Shown here piece after piece: positions 42,702 through 51,238 of a stretch of 64,000 nucleotides of DNA. Origin of the DNA: Novosphingobium sp. 28-62-57. GTDB lineage: Bacteria > Pseudomonadota > Alphaproteobacteria > Sphingomonadales > Sphingomonadaceae. Numbering within the stretch: the first letter of the stretch is position 1; each line of letters starts with the position of its first letter. The notes under the pieces are model-generated. The model did not search any database. It saw only the letters and a program-made list of their open reading frames with translations, and was not told where the DNA came from. The stretch is taken from the NCBI GenBank assembly GCA_002256985.1, contig NCGO01000008.1, forward strand, positions 62,001 to 126,000. Direction: 5' to 3'. The position numbers and the translations under genes were made by a program.

Positions 42702-43715
42702 ATGAGCCCTAGCACCACCCGCCAGATCACTCTGGTCCGCCGCCCCACCGGCATTCCCCTGGCCGATGATTTCGCGCTGGTCGAAGTGCCGCGCCCCGTG
42801 CCCGGTCCGGGCGAAATCCTTGTGCGCATGCGCGTGGGATCGTGCGATCCGGCAATCCGGGGTTTCCTTGACGACAGGCCAAGCTATCTGCCCCCGGTCG
42901 CCATCGGCGCGCCGATCAATGGCATGTCGCTGGGCGAAGTGGTGGAATCGCACAACCCGGACTGGCCGGTCGGCACGCTCCTGCGCACTTTCGCGGTCTG
43001 GTCGGAATACTATGTGGTCGGCGCCGACGCACTGGGAATTGAGAAGGTCGATCAAGCCCCCGGTGTCCCACTGCAGCACTATATGGGCGCGCTTGGGCCG
43101 GTCGGGCTGACCGCATGGGTCGGCCTGTTCGAAATCGGCAAGGCCAAGGCCGGGGAAACCGTGCTGGTCAGCGCGGCAGCCGGTGCCACCGGCAGCACCG
43201 TGGTGCAACTGGCCAAGGCTGCCGGATGCCGCGTCATCGGCCTTGCGGGCGGGCCTGCTAAGGCGCAGATGGTGCGCGATCTGGGCGCGGATATTGCGAT
43301 TGATTACAAGGCCGAGCCGGATCTTGACGCCGCCATTCGCAAGGCTGCGCCCGAGGGGATCGATGTCTATTTTGACAATGTCGGCGGCGAAACGCTCGAC
43401 GCGGTGCTGCCGCTGATGCGTCTGCATGGCCGCATCGCGGTGTGCGGGATGATCGCGCAATACAACGATGCAGATAACCCCCACGGCAACCGCAACTTGT
43501 GGCAGCTGGTGGTCAACCGCCTGACAATGCGCGGTTTCATCACCTATGATCACCCCGAAGTGCTGGGCGAGGCGCAGGCCGTGCTCGACCGGCTGTTCGC
43601 GGAAGGAAAACTCAAGCCGTTGGAAAACGTGCGGTCCGGCCTCGAAAAGCTGCCCGAAGCCTTCATCGAACTGATGAGTGGCAAGACGACCGGCAAGACG
43701 CTTGTTCTGATATAA
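42702..43715 (+). CDS. MDR family NADP-dependent oxidoreductase (leukotriene B4 dehydrogenase-like)
   Basis: A 337-residue zinc-free medium-chain reductase. The nucleotide motif is A-A-A-G-A-T-G-S-T-V, followed by G-L-A-G-G-P-A-K; F-D-N-V-G-G-E and G-R-I-A-V-C-G-M-I-A are typical of the enone/prostaglandin reductase group. It lacks the zinc ligands. It is paralogous to the genes at 48378 and 53836. Likely reaction: reduction of an alpha,beta-unsaturated ketone. It starts a plus-strand unit with the SDR at 43731 and a ferredoxin. Confidence 0.92.
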   Translation: MSPSTTRQITLVRRPTGIPLADDFALVEVPRPVPGPGEILVRMRVGSCDPAIRGFLDDRPSYLPPVAIGAPINGMSLGEVVESHNPDWPVGTLLRTFAVWSEYYVVGADALGIEKVDQAPGVPLQHYMGALGPVGLTAWVGLFEIGKAKAGETVLVSAAAGATGSTVVQLAKAAGCRVIGLAGGPAKAQMVRDLGADIAIDYKAEPDLDAAIRKAAPEGIDVYFDNVGGETLDAVLPLMRLHGRIAVCGMIAQYNDADNPHGNRNLWQLVVNRLTMRGFITYDHPEVLGEAQAVLDRLFAEGKLKPLENVRSGLEKLPEAFIELMSGKTTGKTLVLI

Positions 43716-43730
43716 TGGGGTGCTGATCTG

Positions 43731-44468
43731 ATGGGCGTTCTGGATGGAAAGCTGGCCTTCGTCACCGGCGGCGCTTCAGGCTTGGGTGAGGCCATGGCGC
43801 GCGCCTATGCCGCAGAAGGAGCGGAAGTGGTGATTGCCGATATCGACGCTGCAGGCGGAGAGGCTTTGGCCGCTGAAATCGGGGCAAAATTTGTGCTGCT
43901 CGATGTTACGCAGGAAAGCTCATGGGCGCAGGCGGTGGCTCCGTTTGAGCGGATCGATGTGCTGGTCAACAACGCCGGGATCACTACGCTCGGCTCGGTC
44001 GAGGACCTAACGCTCGCCCAGTTCCGGCACGAGCTGGACATCGATGTGCTGGGCGTGTTTATGGGCATTCAGGCCGCGCTGCCCCGGATGAAGGCACATG
44101 GCGGATCGATCATCAACATGTCCTCGCTTTCGGGCGTCAAAGCCTCGGCCAACTTGTGCGCCTACAACGCGGCCAAGGCGGCGGTGACGCTGATGACCAA
44201 ATCGTGCGCGCTGCACTTTGCCGAAAAGGGCTATGGCATTCGCTGCAATTCGATCCACCCCGGCGCGATCCACACGCCGATCATCGACAAGGTATTGGCA
44301 CAAAGCGATAATCCCGATGCGCTCTATCGCAGCTTTGTGAATGTTCACCCGGTGGGGCGGCTGGGCAAGCCCGAAGAAATCGCGGCCATCGCGGTCTATC
44401 TTGCCAGCGATGCCAGCGCCTTTGCCACCGGCGCGGAATTCCGCGTGGACGGCGGGGCTTCGATCTGA
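43731..44468 (+). CDS. SDR family NAD(P)-dependent oxidoreductase
   Basis: A 245-residue classical SDR with T-G-G-A-S-G-L-G, N-N-A-G-I, the serine in N-M-S-S-L and Y-N-A-A-K. It follows the MDR gene by 15 bases, suggesting a joint redox step in an operon. The C-terminus (A-E-F-R-V-D-G-G) is normal. Confidence 0.92.
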   Translation: MGVLDGKLAFVTGGASGLGEAMARAYAAEGAEVVIADIDAAGGEALAAEIGAKFVLLDVTQESSWAQAVAPFERIDVLVNNAGITTLGSVEDLTLAQFRHELDIDVLGVFMGIQAALPRMKAHGGSIINMSSLSGVKASANLCAYNAAKAAVTLMTKSCALHFAEKGYGIRCNSIHPGAIHTPIIDKVLAQSDNPDALYRSFVNVHPVGRLGKPEEIAAIAVYLASDASAFATGAEFRVDGGASI

Positions 44469-44503
44469 CTATTTGCGCGCTCCCCTTTGAAAGCAGACTC
44501 TTT

Positions 44504-44854
44504 GTGACACAGACTTGGCATACCCTTGTTTCTGAAAATGAATTTCCGGCCGAGGGCAAGCTCGCCACCAAGCTTGGCGGTTGGCACGTGCTGGTCGCCC
44601 GCACCGATGAGGGACTCTTCGCGGTTAACGATCGCTGCACCCATCAGGCCGCGCTGCTCTCGCCCGGGCGCGTGCGGCGCGGGGCGGTGATGTGCCCGCT
44701 GCACGGCGCGCGGTTTGAGATGAATGGCGGCAAGTGCATTGGCGGGGCTTACAAGGATCTGCGCAGCTTTCCGGTGCGGATCGAAGGCGGCGTGATCGAG
44801 GTTTGCGTGCCCGATGCAGCGCCCGGAATGGACGAGCTACCGGTGGTGCTCTGA
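44504..44854 (+). CDS. Rieske [2Fe-2S] ferredoxin
   Basis: A 116-residue soluble Rieske protein. Ligands are C-T-H-Q-A and C-P-L-H-G-A, about 18 residues apart. It starts at a GTG (44504). This is the size and pattern of electron-donating ferredoxins of three-component ring-hydroxylating oxygenases. It is the only free ferredoxin in the window, so it may serve the Rieske enzymes at 9569, 17053, 18925 and 29733. No ferredoxin reductase is visible nearby. Confidence 0.92.
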   Translation: MTQTWHTLVSENEFPAEGKLATKLGGWHVLVARTDEGLFAVNDRCTHQAALLSPGRVRRGAVMCPLHGARFEMNGGKCIGGAYKDLRSFPVRIEGGVIEVCVPDAAPGMDELPVVL

Positions 44855-44900
44855 AACTCACCCAAAGCGCAGGTTCGCGCGCGATTGATGCGGGTTACGT

Positions 44901-44934
44901 GTCGCTAGGTGCAGCTAGGTGCATCTAGGTGCAG
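44901..44934. repeat. Three tandem 10-base units ending CTAGGT, upstream of a SnoaL-like gene
   Basis: GTCGCTAGGT, GCAGCTAGGT and GCATCTAGGT follow one another in exact 10-base phase (one helical turn), then GCAG. They lie 43 bases before the ATG at 44977. CTAG is otherwise rare in such genomes, which makes the array notable. A regulatory binding site is possible. Confidence 0.7.
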
Positions 44935-44976
44935 TTCAGAAAAACGCGCTGAAAACTCGTCTGGGAGAGACACGAA

Positions 44977-45405
44977 ATGCCCTTCACCGGCCCCTTTGAA
45001 GACCGCCTCGCCATCCGCGAACTGCTTGAAACATATGCCGATGCCGTGACCCGCTGCGATGCCGATGCGTGGGCGGCAACATGGGCCGAGGACGCGGAAT
45101 GGTCGTTGCCTGATTATCCTGAGCTGGGCACCACCTGTGGCCGCCCCGCGATCAAGGCGATGTGGATCGAGGCGATGAAGAACTATCCCGGCATCATGTT
45201 CGAAGCCTGGCCGGGTTCCATCGAGGTGACCGGCGATAGCGCCACGATGCGCAGCTATACCGCCGAAGTCTATGACCAGAACGGCACCACGATGCGCGAC
45301 CGGGGCGTCTACGAGGATACGTGCGTCAAAGTGGACGGCCAATGGCTGTTCAAGACCCGCTCTTTCCGCAACATCCACCGCCAGCACGCACCCAAGGGCT
45401 GCTGA
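44977..45405 (+). CDS. SnoaL-like (NTF2 fold) protein
   Basis: A 142-residue NTF2-fold protein, paralogue of the one at 27796 (both open M-P-F-T-G-P). Conserved features include A-D-A-W, W-A-E-D-A-E and L-P-D-Y-P-E-L. GGGAGAG precedes the ATG. It stands alone behind the tandem CTAGGT array and is followed by a non-coding stretch. Confidence 0.87.
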   Translation: MPFTGPFEDRLAIRELLETYADAVTRCDADAWAATWAEDAEWSLPDYPELGTTCGRPAIKAMWIEAMKNYPGIMFEAWPGSIEVTGDSATMRSYTAEVYDQNGTTMRDRGVYEDTCVKVDGQWLFKTRSFRNIHRQHAPKGC

Positions 45406-45508
45406 GGCGGCTTTGGCAGGCAAAGACAAGGCTGCTGCATCGCTTGCAAACTTGAGCGGTCAGCAGCCTATGTGCTGTTTGCCAGCATCACTTCATCAGC
45501 GAAAAAGC

Positions 45509-45684
45509 GTTTCGCGCAGAGACCGCAGGGGAAGCTAAGACGCAGAGATAGAGCGCGGGACTGAAGGGCCAGTTGCCCCAACATCCCCCCTGCGAAAGCC
45601 GCAGCGTCCGGTTTTGTGAGACGGCTTTGCCGCAGCTACAAGGCCTTTGCGATCTCTGCTTCCATGGCGGCCTCTGCGCGAAAC
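45509..45684. repeat. Imperfect long inverted repeat in a non-coding stretch
   Basis: The arm at 45509-45549 (starts GTTTCGCGCAGAGACCGCAG) is inverted at 45651-45684 (ends CCTCTGCGCGAAAC), with mismatches and about 100 bases between. The whole stretch 45406-45779 holds no gene I can support. It may be a remnant of a dispersed repeat or a structured RNA; no function can be assigned. Confidence 0.6.
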
Positions 45685-45726
45685 CTTCTGTTGCTTGGGC
45701 CGGACGGCGAGATCACCACCAAAGAA

Positions 45727-45758
45727 AAAGGGCGGAGACCTTTCGGTTTCCGCCCTTT
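45727..45758 (-). terminator. Rho-independent terminator of the TonB-dependent receptor gene
   Basis: Stem AAAGGGCGGAGACC / GGTTTCCGCCCTTT (one mismatch) with a TTTC loop. On the minus strand a T-rich run (TTTTTCTTT) follows. It lies about 22 bases after the receptor stop. Confidence 0.87.
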
Positions 45759-45779
45759 GTCATTTCCGGGACGCGTGGA

Positions 45780-48236
45780 TCAGAAGCGCTTGATCACCGA
45801 GACTTGCACCGTGCGGGGCAGGTTGCCGAAGCCGAGCTGATCGGCGCGCACGCCGGCTGCTGTGCCAGTGCCGCCGCCGGTGGAGGGGCCATCGACCACG
45901 CCGCTGACGAAGAAACGGTTGGTCAGGTTCTTGCCGATCACCGCGATCTGCCAGTTGTCATCTTCTGCGCCAAAGCGGATGCCCGCATCGAGCACCGCAT
46001 ACTGGCCCTGCCGCGAGAAGACATTGCCAAAGCCCGAGGCGAGATAGCTGGACGAGTAGCGGGTATCGACATTGAAGCCGATCTTCAGGCCTTCGCCCGC
46101 AGTGGTATCATAACCCACGCCAAAAGCGCCGGTCCATTCGGGCGCGACCGAAAGCGGCGCGCCGTTCAAGTTCTGCCGCGCATCCAGCCCGCCCACCAGC
46201 GTGCAGCCCTGTGCCGGGGTTTGTCCGGCAAAGCACGGGGCCTGCGGGAAATCGGTGTAGCGGGCGTGGGTATAGTTGATTGAACCATGGACGTTGAGGC
46301 CATCAATCGCACGCGGTGCATATTCGAAATCAACTTCGACACCCTTGGTGCGCGCATCGGCGGTCAAGGTCTGGAACGCGAAGATTGGCGAGTTGAAGAA
46401 GTCTACCTGCAGATCGCTGTAGGCATAAGTGAAGGCGACGAGGTTCAGGCGCAGCTGGTTATCGGCCAGCGTGGTCTTGATCCCGGCTTCGAAGCCGCGC
46501 GCCTTTTCAGGGTTGAAGGTCAGGTCGGCCAGCGGATTGGCAGAGAATTTGGAGTTGATGCCGCCGTTGGAAAAGCCGCCTGATTTGTAGGCCGTCTTGT
46601 AGGCACCATAGACGAGGATGCCATCCTGCGGCTTCCACGTGAGGGTGACTTCGGGTGACCAATCATCAAACACTTGCGCAGCGGTGATTTCCCCCAGGCC
46701 ATCAGGATCGGCCTGATCGCGGAAAATGCCTTGTACGCCCAGATTGTTGTAAGGCTGGGTGAAGAAGCTGTCCTTGGTTTCATGCGTATAGCGCACGCCG
46801 CCTGCCACTTCGAGCGTTTCGGCCAAAGCCCAGCTGACCTGCCCGAACAGGGCCATCGTCTCACCATCGGTGAAGCTGGTTTTGGACGAGGCGACGAAGC
46901 GGTTGGCTGCCGATGCCTGATCATCACGCAGGCCTGCAAACATCACGTACTGTTCAAAATCGCGCTTGGTCTTTTGATACAGGCCGCCAACCATCAGGTT
47001 GATCGGGCCATCAAAGGCTGTCTGCGCGCGCAGTTCCTGGCTGAAGGCCTTCCACGTGGCGTTTTCCGTCGCCCATGTGCCGGTGTCGCTGCTCTGGAAA
47101 TCGCAGGCGCAAGCCCAGCGGTTGTTGTTGGTGTTGTAATTGGTGATCGAGCTGATTGTCAGATTGTCCAGCTCGTAGCTCACCGCGCCGTTGATCGCCC
47201 ATGACCGGTAGCGGTTGTAAAGCGACCCATCTTGCTTGGCGAAGGGGAAGTTGGCGGCAATATCGGCCGGCATATTGTTTTGATGCGTGACGAAATCGGT
47301 GCCGCACGGATAGCCGGTCAACTGGCTGATCCCATCGGCCCGCCCGCAGTTATAGGCCACATAGTTCCATGAGGAATTGTTGACCTGGTTGTAGTTGTAC
47401 GAACCCTTCAGCGTCATCGTCAGACTATCATCGGGCGTGTATTTCAGCGTGACACGGCCGAGGAATTCATCCTCGCCGGGCTGGCGCGACGGGGCTGGCT
47501 TGGCGACCGAGGCCAGCGGATTGCCACTGCCCCCTGCCAGCACGTTGCGGATGTCGACCGTGGTATAGGTGCGGTCCACCGAGACATTGCGATAGTAACC
47601 GCCGTCCATGATCGACCCGCGCGCGGCAAAGCGAACGCCCAAGCTTTCGGTCAGCGGGATCGAGGCGATCAGTTCGCCCTGATACTGGCGTGAGCGGAAT
47701 TCATAAGCGGCGCGGGCGACGAATTCGCGGTCCTGCCCCGGATCGTTGGTGGCAAGGCTGATGACGCCTGCCGTGGCGTTCTTGCCAAAGAACAGCGCTT
47801 GCGGGCCTTTGAGCACTTCGACCCGCTTCAGATCGAAGAAGCCTTCCTGAATGATGCGGCCCTGCCCGTAATAGGCGCCATCGACCACGACGGCGACGGA
47901 CTGTTCGATGCCGATCGAGGTGGAGGATGAACCGATGCCGCGCATGGTCAACTGCGCGCCCGAACCGTTCGACGCGCGCCCCACATTGAGGTTCGGCGTG
48001 GCGGCGGCGATCTTTTCAATCGAGGTGATATCGCGCTGCTGAATGGTCTTTTCCGAAATCGCCAGCACGGCAACGGGGACCGACTGCACCGATTCCTCGC
48101 GCTTGCGGGCGGTGACGATGATTTCTTCAAGACCGCCGCTGCTGACAGCGTCCTGCGTTGCTTCTTGCGCATGCACAACCGGCGCGCTGCCCAGAATGCA
48201 GGACGCGAGCAGCCACGACTTTGCGGAAATCTTCAA
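45780..48236 (-). CDS. TonB-dependent receptor
   Basis: An 818-residue outer-membrane transporter. The start is a TTG at 48236, with GGGAGAG five to six bases upstream, followed by a clear signal peptide ending V-V-H-A-Q-E. The TonB box is E-E-I-I-V-T-A-R-K-R; the plug has R-G-I-G-S and V-L-K-G-P-Q-A-L-F-F-G; the barrel ends V-S-V-I-K-R-F with a terminal aromatic. The open frame goes on upstream to 49226, antisense to the MDR gene, and is rejected. It is the same receptor subclass as those at 23807 and 51314. Operator E lies just upstream and a terminator downstream. Confidence 0.94.
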   Translation of the reverse strand: MKISAKSWLLASCILGSAPVVHAQEATQDAVSSGGLEEIIVTARKREESVQSVPVAVLAISEKTIQQRDITSIEKIAAATPNLNVGRASNGSGAQLTMRGIGSSSTSIGIEQSVAVVVDGAYYGQGRIIQEGFFDLKRVEVLKGPQALFFGKNATAGVISLATNDPGQDREFVARAAYEFRSRQYQGELIASIPLTESLGVRFAARGSIMDGGYYRNVSVDRTYTTVDIRNVLAGGSGNPLASVAKPAPSRQPGEDEFLGRVTLKYTPDDSLTMTLKGSYNYNQVNNSSWNYVAYNCGRADGISQLTGYPCGTDFVTHQNNMPADIAANFPFAKQDGSLYNRYRSWAINGAVSYELDNLTISSITNYNTNNNRWACACDFQSSDTGTWATENATWKAFSQELRAQTAFDGPINLMVGGLYQKTKRDFEQYVMFAGLRDDQASAANRFVASSKTSFTDGETMALFGQVSWALAETLEVAGGVRYTHETKDSFFTQPYNNLGVQGIFRDQADPDGLGEITAAQVFDDWSPEVTLTWKPQDGILVYGAYKTAYKSGGFSNGGINSKFSANPLADLTFNPEKARGFEAGIKTTLADNQLRLNLVAFTYAYSDLQVDFFNSPIFAFQTLTADARTKGVEVDFEYAPRAIDGLNVHGSINYTHARYTDFPQAPCFAGQTPAQGCTLVGGLDARQNLNGAPLSVAPEWTGAFGVGYDTTAGEGLKIGFNVDTRYSSSYLASGFGNVFSRQGQYAVLDAGIRFGAEDDNWQIAVIGKNLTNRFFVSGVVDGPSTGGGTGTAAGVRADQLGFGNLPRTVQVSVIKRF

Positions 48237-48260
48237 TGTATCTCTCCCATCTACCTTATA

Positions 48261-48284
48261 GAAACCGGCATAACTGCAGGTTTT
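48261..48284. promoter_or_regulatory. Candidate operator E (GAAACCGGC-N6-GCAGGTTTT)
   Basis: Lies 24 bases upstream of the TTG start of the TonB-dependent receptor and ~95 bases upstream of the divergent MDR gene at 48378. The arms match the 9-base consensus in 8/9 and 8/9 positions. Confidence 0.65.
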
Positions 48285-48377
48285 GGCCTGACCCACTGCG
48301 AATAAAGCCAGACTGTCCTTTTGGAGAGGTGAGGCGCCGCTGCCGTAGCGGCACCCCGTACCTTGAGAGGAAATGCC

Positions 48378-49388
48378 ATGATTGAAAACCGCTTCTGGAG
48401 ACTGGACCGCCATCCGCAAGGGTCCGACTTTGCCAGCGCGCTGAGCCTGCAGACCGAAGCTCTGCCGCCCCTGGCCGATGGTGAGGTGCGGGTGAAAGTC
48501 GGCTGGCTTTCGATGGATGCCGGCACGCGCATGTGGATGAGCCCGCGCACCGATGGCTATCAGCCGCCGCTGCCGTTGGGGGCCAAGATGGCAGGCCTTG
48601 TGCTGGGCCGCGTCAGCGAGAGCCGCGATACCGCGTATCCAGTAGGCGCGCTGGTGCGCGGGTTCGGGCAATGGGCCGATTATGCCACGGTCATGCCCGC
48701 GCTGGCGGGGCTTGAAGCGGTGGATGAAAGCCTTGGCGATGTGCGCCACCACTTTGGCGCGCTGGGGATGAATGCGTGGACCGCCTATGTCGGCGTGAAG
48801 GAAGTGGCGGCGGTGCAGCCGGGCGAATGGCTGGTGGTTTCCGCTGCAGCAGGCGCGACCGGGTCCATGGCTTGCCAAGTGGGCCGCAATCTGGGCGCGC
48901 GGGTGATCGGCATTGCGGGTGGGCCGGACAAGTGCCGCTATTTGCGCGAAGTGCTGGGCGTGGACATGGCGATTGATTACAAGTCCGAGGATGTGGCGGC
49001 GCGGCTCGCCACAGTTGAGGGCGGGGTCCATGCCTATTTTGACAATGTCGGCGGCCCGATGCTCGATGCGGTCCTGCCCAACATGGCGCATTATGGGCGC
49101 GTGGCCGTGTGCGGAATGGTGGCCGCTTATGATAACGACGCTCCGCTGCCGGGCCCGGCACGGTTCGATCAGGTGCTGATGCGCAGGTTGCGGATCGAGG
49201 GGTTCTTCATCCCCGATTTCCTGCATCGCGGGGCCGAGTTCCTGCCCACCTTGCGCGCTTGGGTGGATGCGGGGACATTGACCGTCAATCTGGACGAAAC
49301 GGTGGGGCTGGAGAACACGCTTGTGGCCTATGATCGGATGCTGTCGGGCAAGGCGATGGGCAAGGTTATCGTGAAAGTTCAGGACTGA
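48378..49388 (+). CDS. MDR family NADP-dependent oxidoreductase
   Basis: A 336-residue zinc-free MDR reductase, paralogue of those at 42702 and 53836: A-A-A-G-A-T-G-S-M-A nucleotide motif, G-I-A-G-G-P-D-K, F-D-N-V-G-G-P and V-A-V-C-G-M-V-A. The ATG at 48378 has GAGAGG upstream. Its stop overlaps the ATG of the ThuA-like gene (49386-49390), so the two are coupled. It is divergent from the receptor at 45780. Confidence 0.92.
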   Translation: MIENRFWRLDRHPQGSDFASALSLQTEALPPLADGEVRVKVGWLSMDAGTRMWMSPRTDGYQPPLPLGAKMAGLVLGRVSESRDTAYPVGALVRGFGQWADYATVMPALAGLEAVDESLGDVRHHFGALGMNAWTAYVGVKEVAAVQPGEWLVVSAAAGATGSMACQVGRNLGARVIGIAGGPDKCRYLREVLGVDMAIDYKSEDVAARLATVEGGVHAYFDNVGGPMLDAVLPNMAHYGRVAVCGMVAAYDNDAPLPGPARFDQVLMRRLRIEGFFIPDFLHRGAEFLPTLRAWVDAGTLTVNLDETVGLENTLVAYDRMLSGKAMGKVIVKVQD

Positions 49389-50179
49389 TGCCGATCATCA
49401 AACACCGCGCCCCGTTGCAGTGCCTTGTTGCCGTGCGCGGCCATCCGTTTGACCGGACGGCCTTTGACGCGATGTTTCAGGCCATGGAGGGGATTTCGGC
49501 CACGATGGTCGACCAACCCGCTGCCGCGCGTCTGATGAACCCCGATGGGATGCGCGGGTTTGATGTGCTGGTCCTTTACGACATGCCGGGGCTGGACTTT
49601 GAATGCCCGGACAATCCGCCGCTCTATCTTGAGCCTGACGCGCAATTGCAGTCGGGGTTCAAGGCCTTGCTGGAACAGGGCAAGGGCGTGGTGGCGCTGC
49701 ATCATGCATTGGCCGGTTGGCCCACGTGGACGGCGTATCACGAATGGCTGGGCGGGCAGTTCCTCTATCACCCCGGCATGTGGCAGGGCGCGGCAGTGGC
49801 TGACAGTGGCTATTGCCATGATGTGACTCACGAGATTTCGGTTGTGGCCGATCATCCGGTAACGGCAGGTCTGCCTGCGCAGTTTACGCTGACCGATGAG
49901 GTCTATCTGGCGCAAGTGCTGGAGGCCGATGTCACGCCGCTGCTGCGATCATCGGCCACGTTTGACCGGGAGCACTTCTGGTCAGCCGATCTGGCGGTAA
50001 AAGGCCAGATGTTCACCCGCGAGGGGTGGGAGCATCCGCCGGGGTCCAATCTTATCGGCTGGGCCAAACAGGCGCTGAACAGCAGGCTGGTATACCTGCA
50101 GCCGGGTGATGGCGTGTCGGCCTATGACGATCCGCATTACCGGCGGCTGGTGGAGAATGCGATTCGCTGGGTGGCGTGA
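49388..50179 (+). CDS. ThuA-like protein
   Basis: A 263-residue ThuA-superfamily protein with D-V-L-V-L-Y-D-M-P-G, G-K-G-V-V-A-L-H-H-A-L-A, H-E-W-L-G-G-Q-F and a late L-T-D-E-V-Y. It is coupled to the MDR gene by a TGATG overlap. It is a diverged relative of the protein at 8604, which lies beside an acyl-CoA dehydrogenase. The role is unknown; a hydrolase or lyase in the same pathway is possible. Confidence 0.8.
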   Translation: MPIIKHRAPLQCLVAVRGHPFDRTAFDAMFQAMEGISATMVDQPAAARLMNPDGMRGFDVLVLYDMPGLDFECPDNPPLYLEPDAQLQSGFKALLEQGKGVVALHHALAGWPTWTAYHEWLGGQFLYHPGMWQGAAVADSGYCHDVTHEISVVADHPVTAGLPAQFTLTDEVYLAQVLEADVTPLLRSSATFDREHFWSADLAVKGQMFTREGWEHPPGSNLIGWAKQALNSRLVYLQPGDGVSAYDDPHYRRLVENAIRWVA

Positions 50180-50195
50180 TTAAATCACCCATGAT

Positions 50196-50297
50196 CCGTT
50201 CGTGTCGAGCCCCTCGACAAGCTCGGGATAAACTTCGTGCCAAGGCACGAAGTCGAGACACTGCGCGGGGTGTCTCGACTACGCTCGACACGAACGG
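50196..50297. repeat. Palindromic intergenic repeat, type 1 (copy b, extended)
   Basis: Outer arms CCGTTCGTGTCGAGC and GCTCGACACGAACGG enclose further nested inverted segments (CCCTCGACAAGCTCGGG; CTTCGTGCCAAGGCACGAAG; GTCGAGACA and TGTCTCGAC). It is longer than the copies at 8513 and 55598. Confidence 0.9.
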
Positions 50298-50309
50298 GGG
50301 TTTTCTCTG

Positions 50310-50420
50310 CGCCCCCGCGAAGGCGGGGGCCTCAGGCGTTCCACGCAAATGTCGCGTAACAGCACCTTGTCAGCCAGCGTTCCGTAACAACCCTGAGGCC
50401 CCCGCCTTCGCGGGGGCGCG
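50310..50420. repeat. Composite intergenic hairpin repeat, type 4 (copy b)
   Basis: CGCCCCCGCGAAGGCGGGGGC with CCTCAGGCGTTCC is inverted about 50 bases later as CCTGAGG with GCCCCCGCCTTCGCGGGGGC. Same plan as 16961-17040. It directly follows repeat type 1. Confidence 0.9.
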
Positions 50421-50458
50421 GCTTGTTTATGGGTTGCTGGGTGGGCTGGAAGCCGCGC

Positions 50459-51223
50459 TCAAAGCGCGGTCATGCCGCCATCGACCACCAGTTCGGTGCC
50501 GGTGACATAGCGGCTTTCGTCCGAGGCCAGGAACAGGTTCATGTTCGCGATGTCGAGCGGGTCACCCATGTAGCCCATCGGCACGAGCGCGAGCGTGGCG
50601 TCATAATTGGCGGCATTGTCTTCCAGCGCGACGCCCTGAATATTGGTCAGGATCATGCCGGGGTGGACCGAATTGACGCGGATGCCCTGTTTGGCCACTT
50701 CGACCGCGATGGTCTTGGAAAACAGGCGTACGCCGCCTTTGGATGCGGCATAGGCCCCGCAGGCGGGCACGCCGATCAGGCCCGCCACCGACGAGATGTT
50801 GATGATCGAGCCTTTGATGCCGGTCTTGCGCATCAGCACTACGGCGCGTTTGGTGCCGTGAAACACGCTTTCAAGGTTGACCGCGTTCTGCAAGGCCCAA
50901 TCGGCGGTGGTCATGTCCTCAATCGGGCGCAGCACCGCGATGCCGGCATTGTTGACGCAGACATCGAGCTTGCCGTCTTCGGCCTCGATCGCTGTGAAAA
51001 CTTCGTCCCATTGCGCTTCGTTGGTTACATCGTGCAACATGGCCACGGCCTGCCCGCCTGCCGCCCGGATACCTTCGGCCACCTTTTCCGCGCCTGCCAG
51101 ATCGCGGTCGGTCAGCCAGACCTTGCAGCCTTCCTCGGCAAAGCGTTGCGCGGTGGCGCTGCCAAGGCCGGGGACGGACGCGCCGCCGGTGATGAGGGCA
51201 ATCTTGCCGGAAAGACGGGGCAT
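50459..51223 (-). CDS. SDR family NAD(P)-dependent oxidoreductase
   Basis: A 254-residue SDR with a cofactor motif lengthened by two residues (T-G-G-A-S-V-P-G-L-G), N-N-A-G-I, the serine in N-I-S-S-V and Y-A-A-S-K. It follows the receptor at 51314 on the same strand, about 90 bases on, with a possible terminator between. AGGAG lies eleven bases upstream of the ATG. An alcohol dehydrogenase-type step is likely. Confidence 0.92.
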   Translation of the reverse strand: MPRLSGKIALITGGASVPGLGSATAQRFAEEGCKVWLTDRDLAGAEKVAEGIRAAGGQAVAMLHDVTNEAQWDEVFTAIEAEDGKLDVCVNNAGIAVLRPIEDMTTADWALQNAVNLESVFHGTKRAVVLMRKTGIKGSIINISSVAGLIGVPACGAYAASKGGVRLFSKTIAVEVAKQGIRVNSVHPGMILTNIQGVALEDNAANYDATLALVPMGYMGDPLDIANMNLFLASDESRYVTGTELVVDGGMTAL

Positions 51224-51238
51224 GAATGGTAAGCTCCT

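Noticed and set aside
42576-43553. An upstream extension of the SnoaL-like frame on the minus strand
   Set aside because: Antisense to the MDR gene. The ATG at 42575 has a ribosome-binding site and begins the domain.
48237-49226. An upstream extension of the TonB-dependent receptor frame
   Set aside because: It is antisense to the MDR gene; a signal peptide starts at the TTG at 48236 with a good ribosome-binding site.
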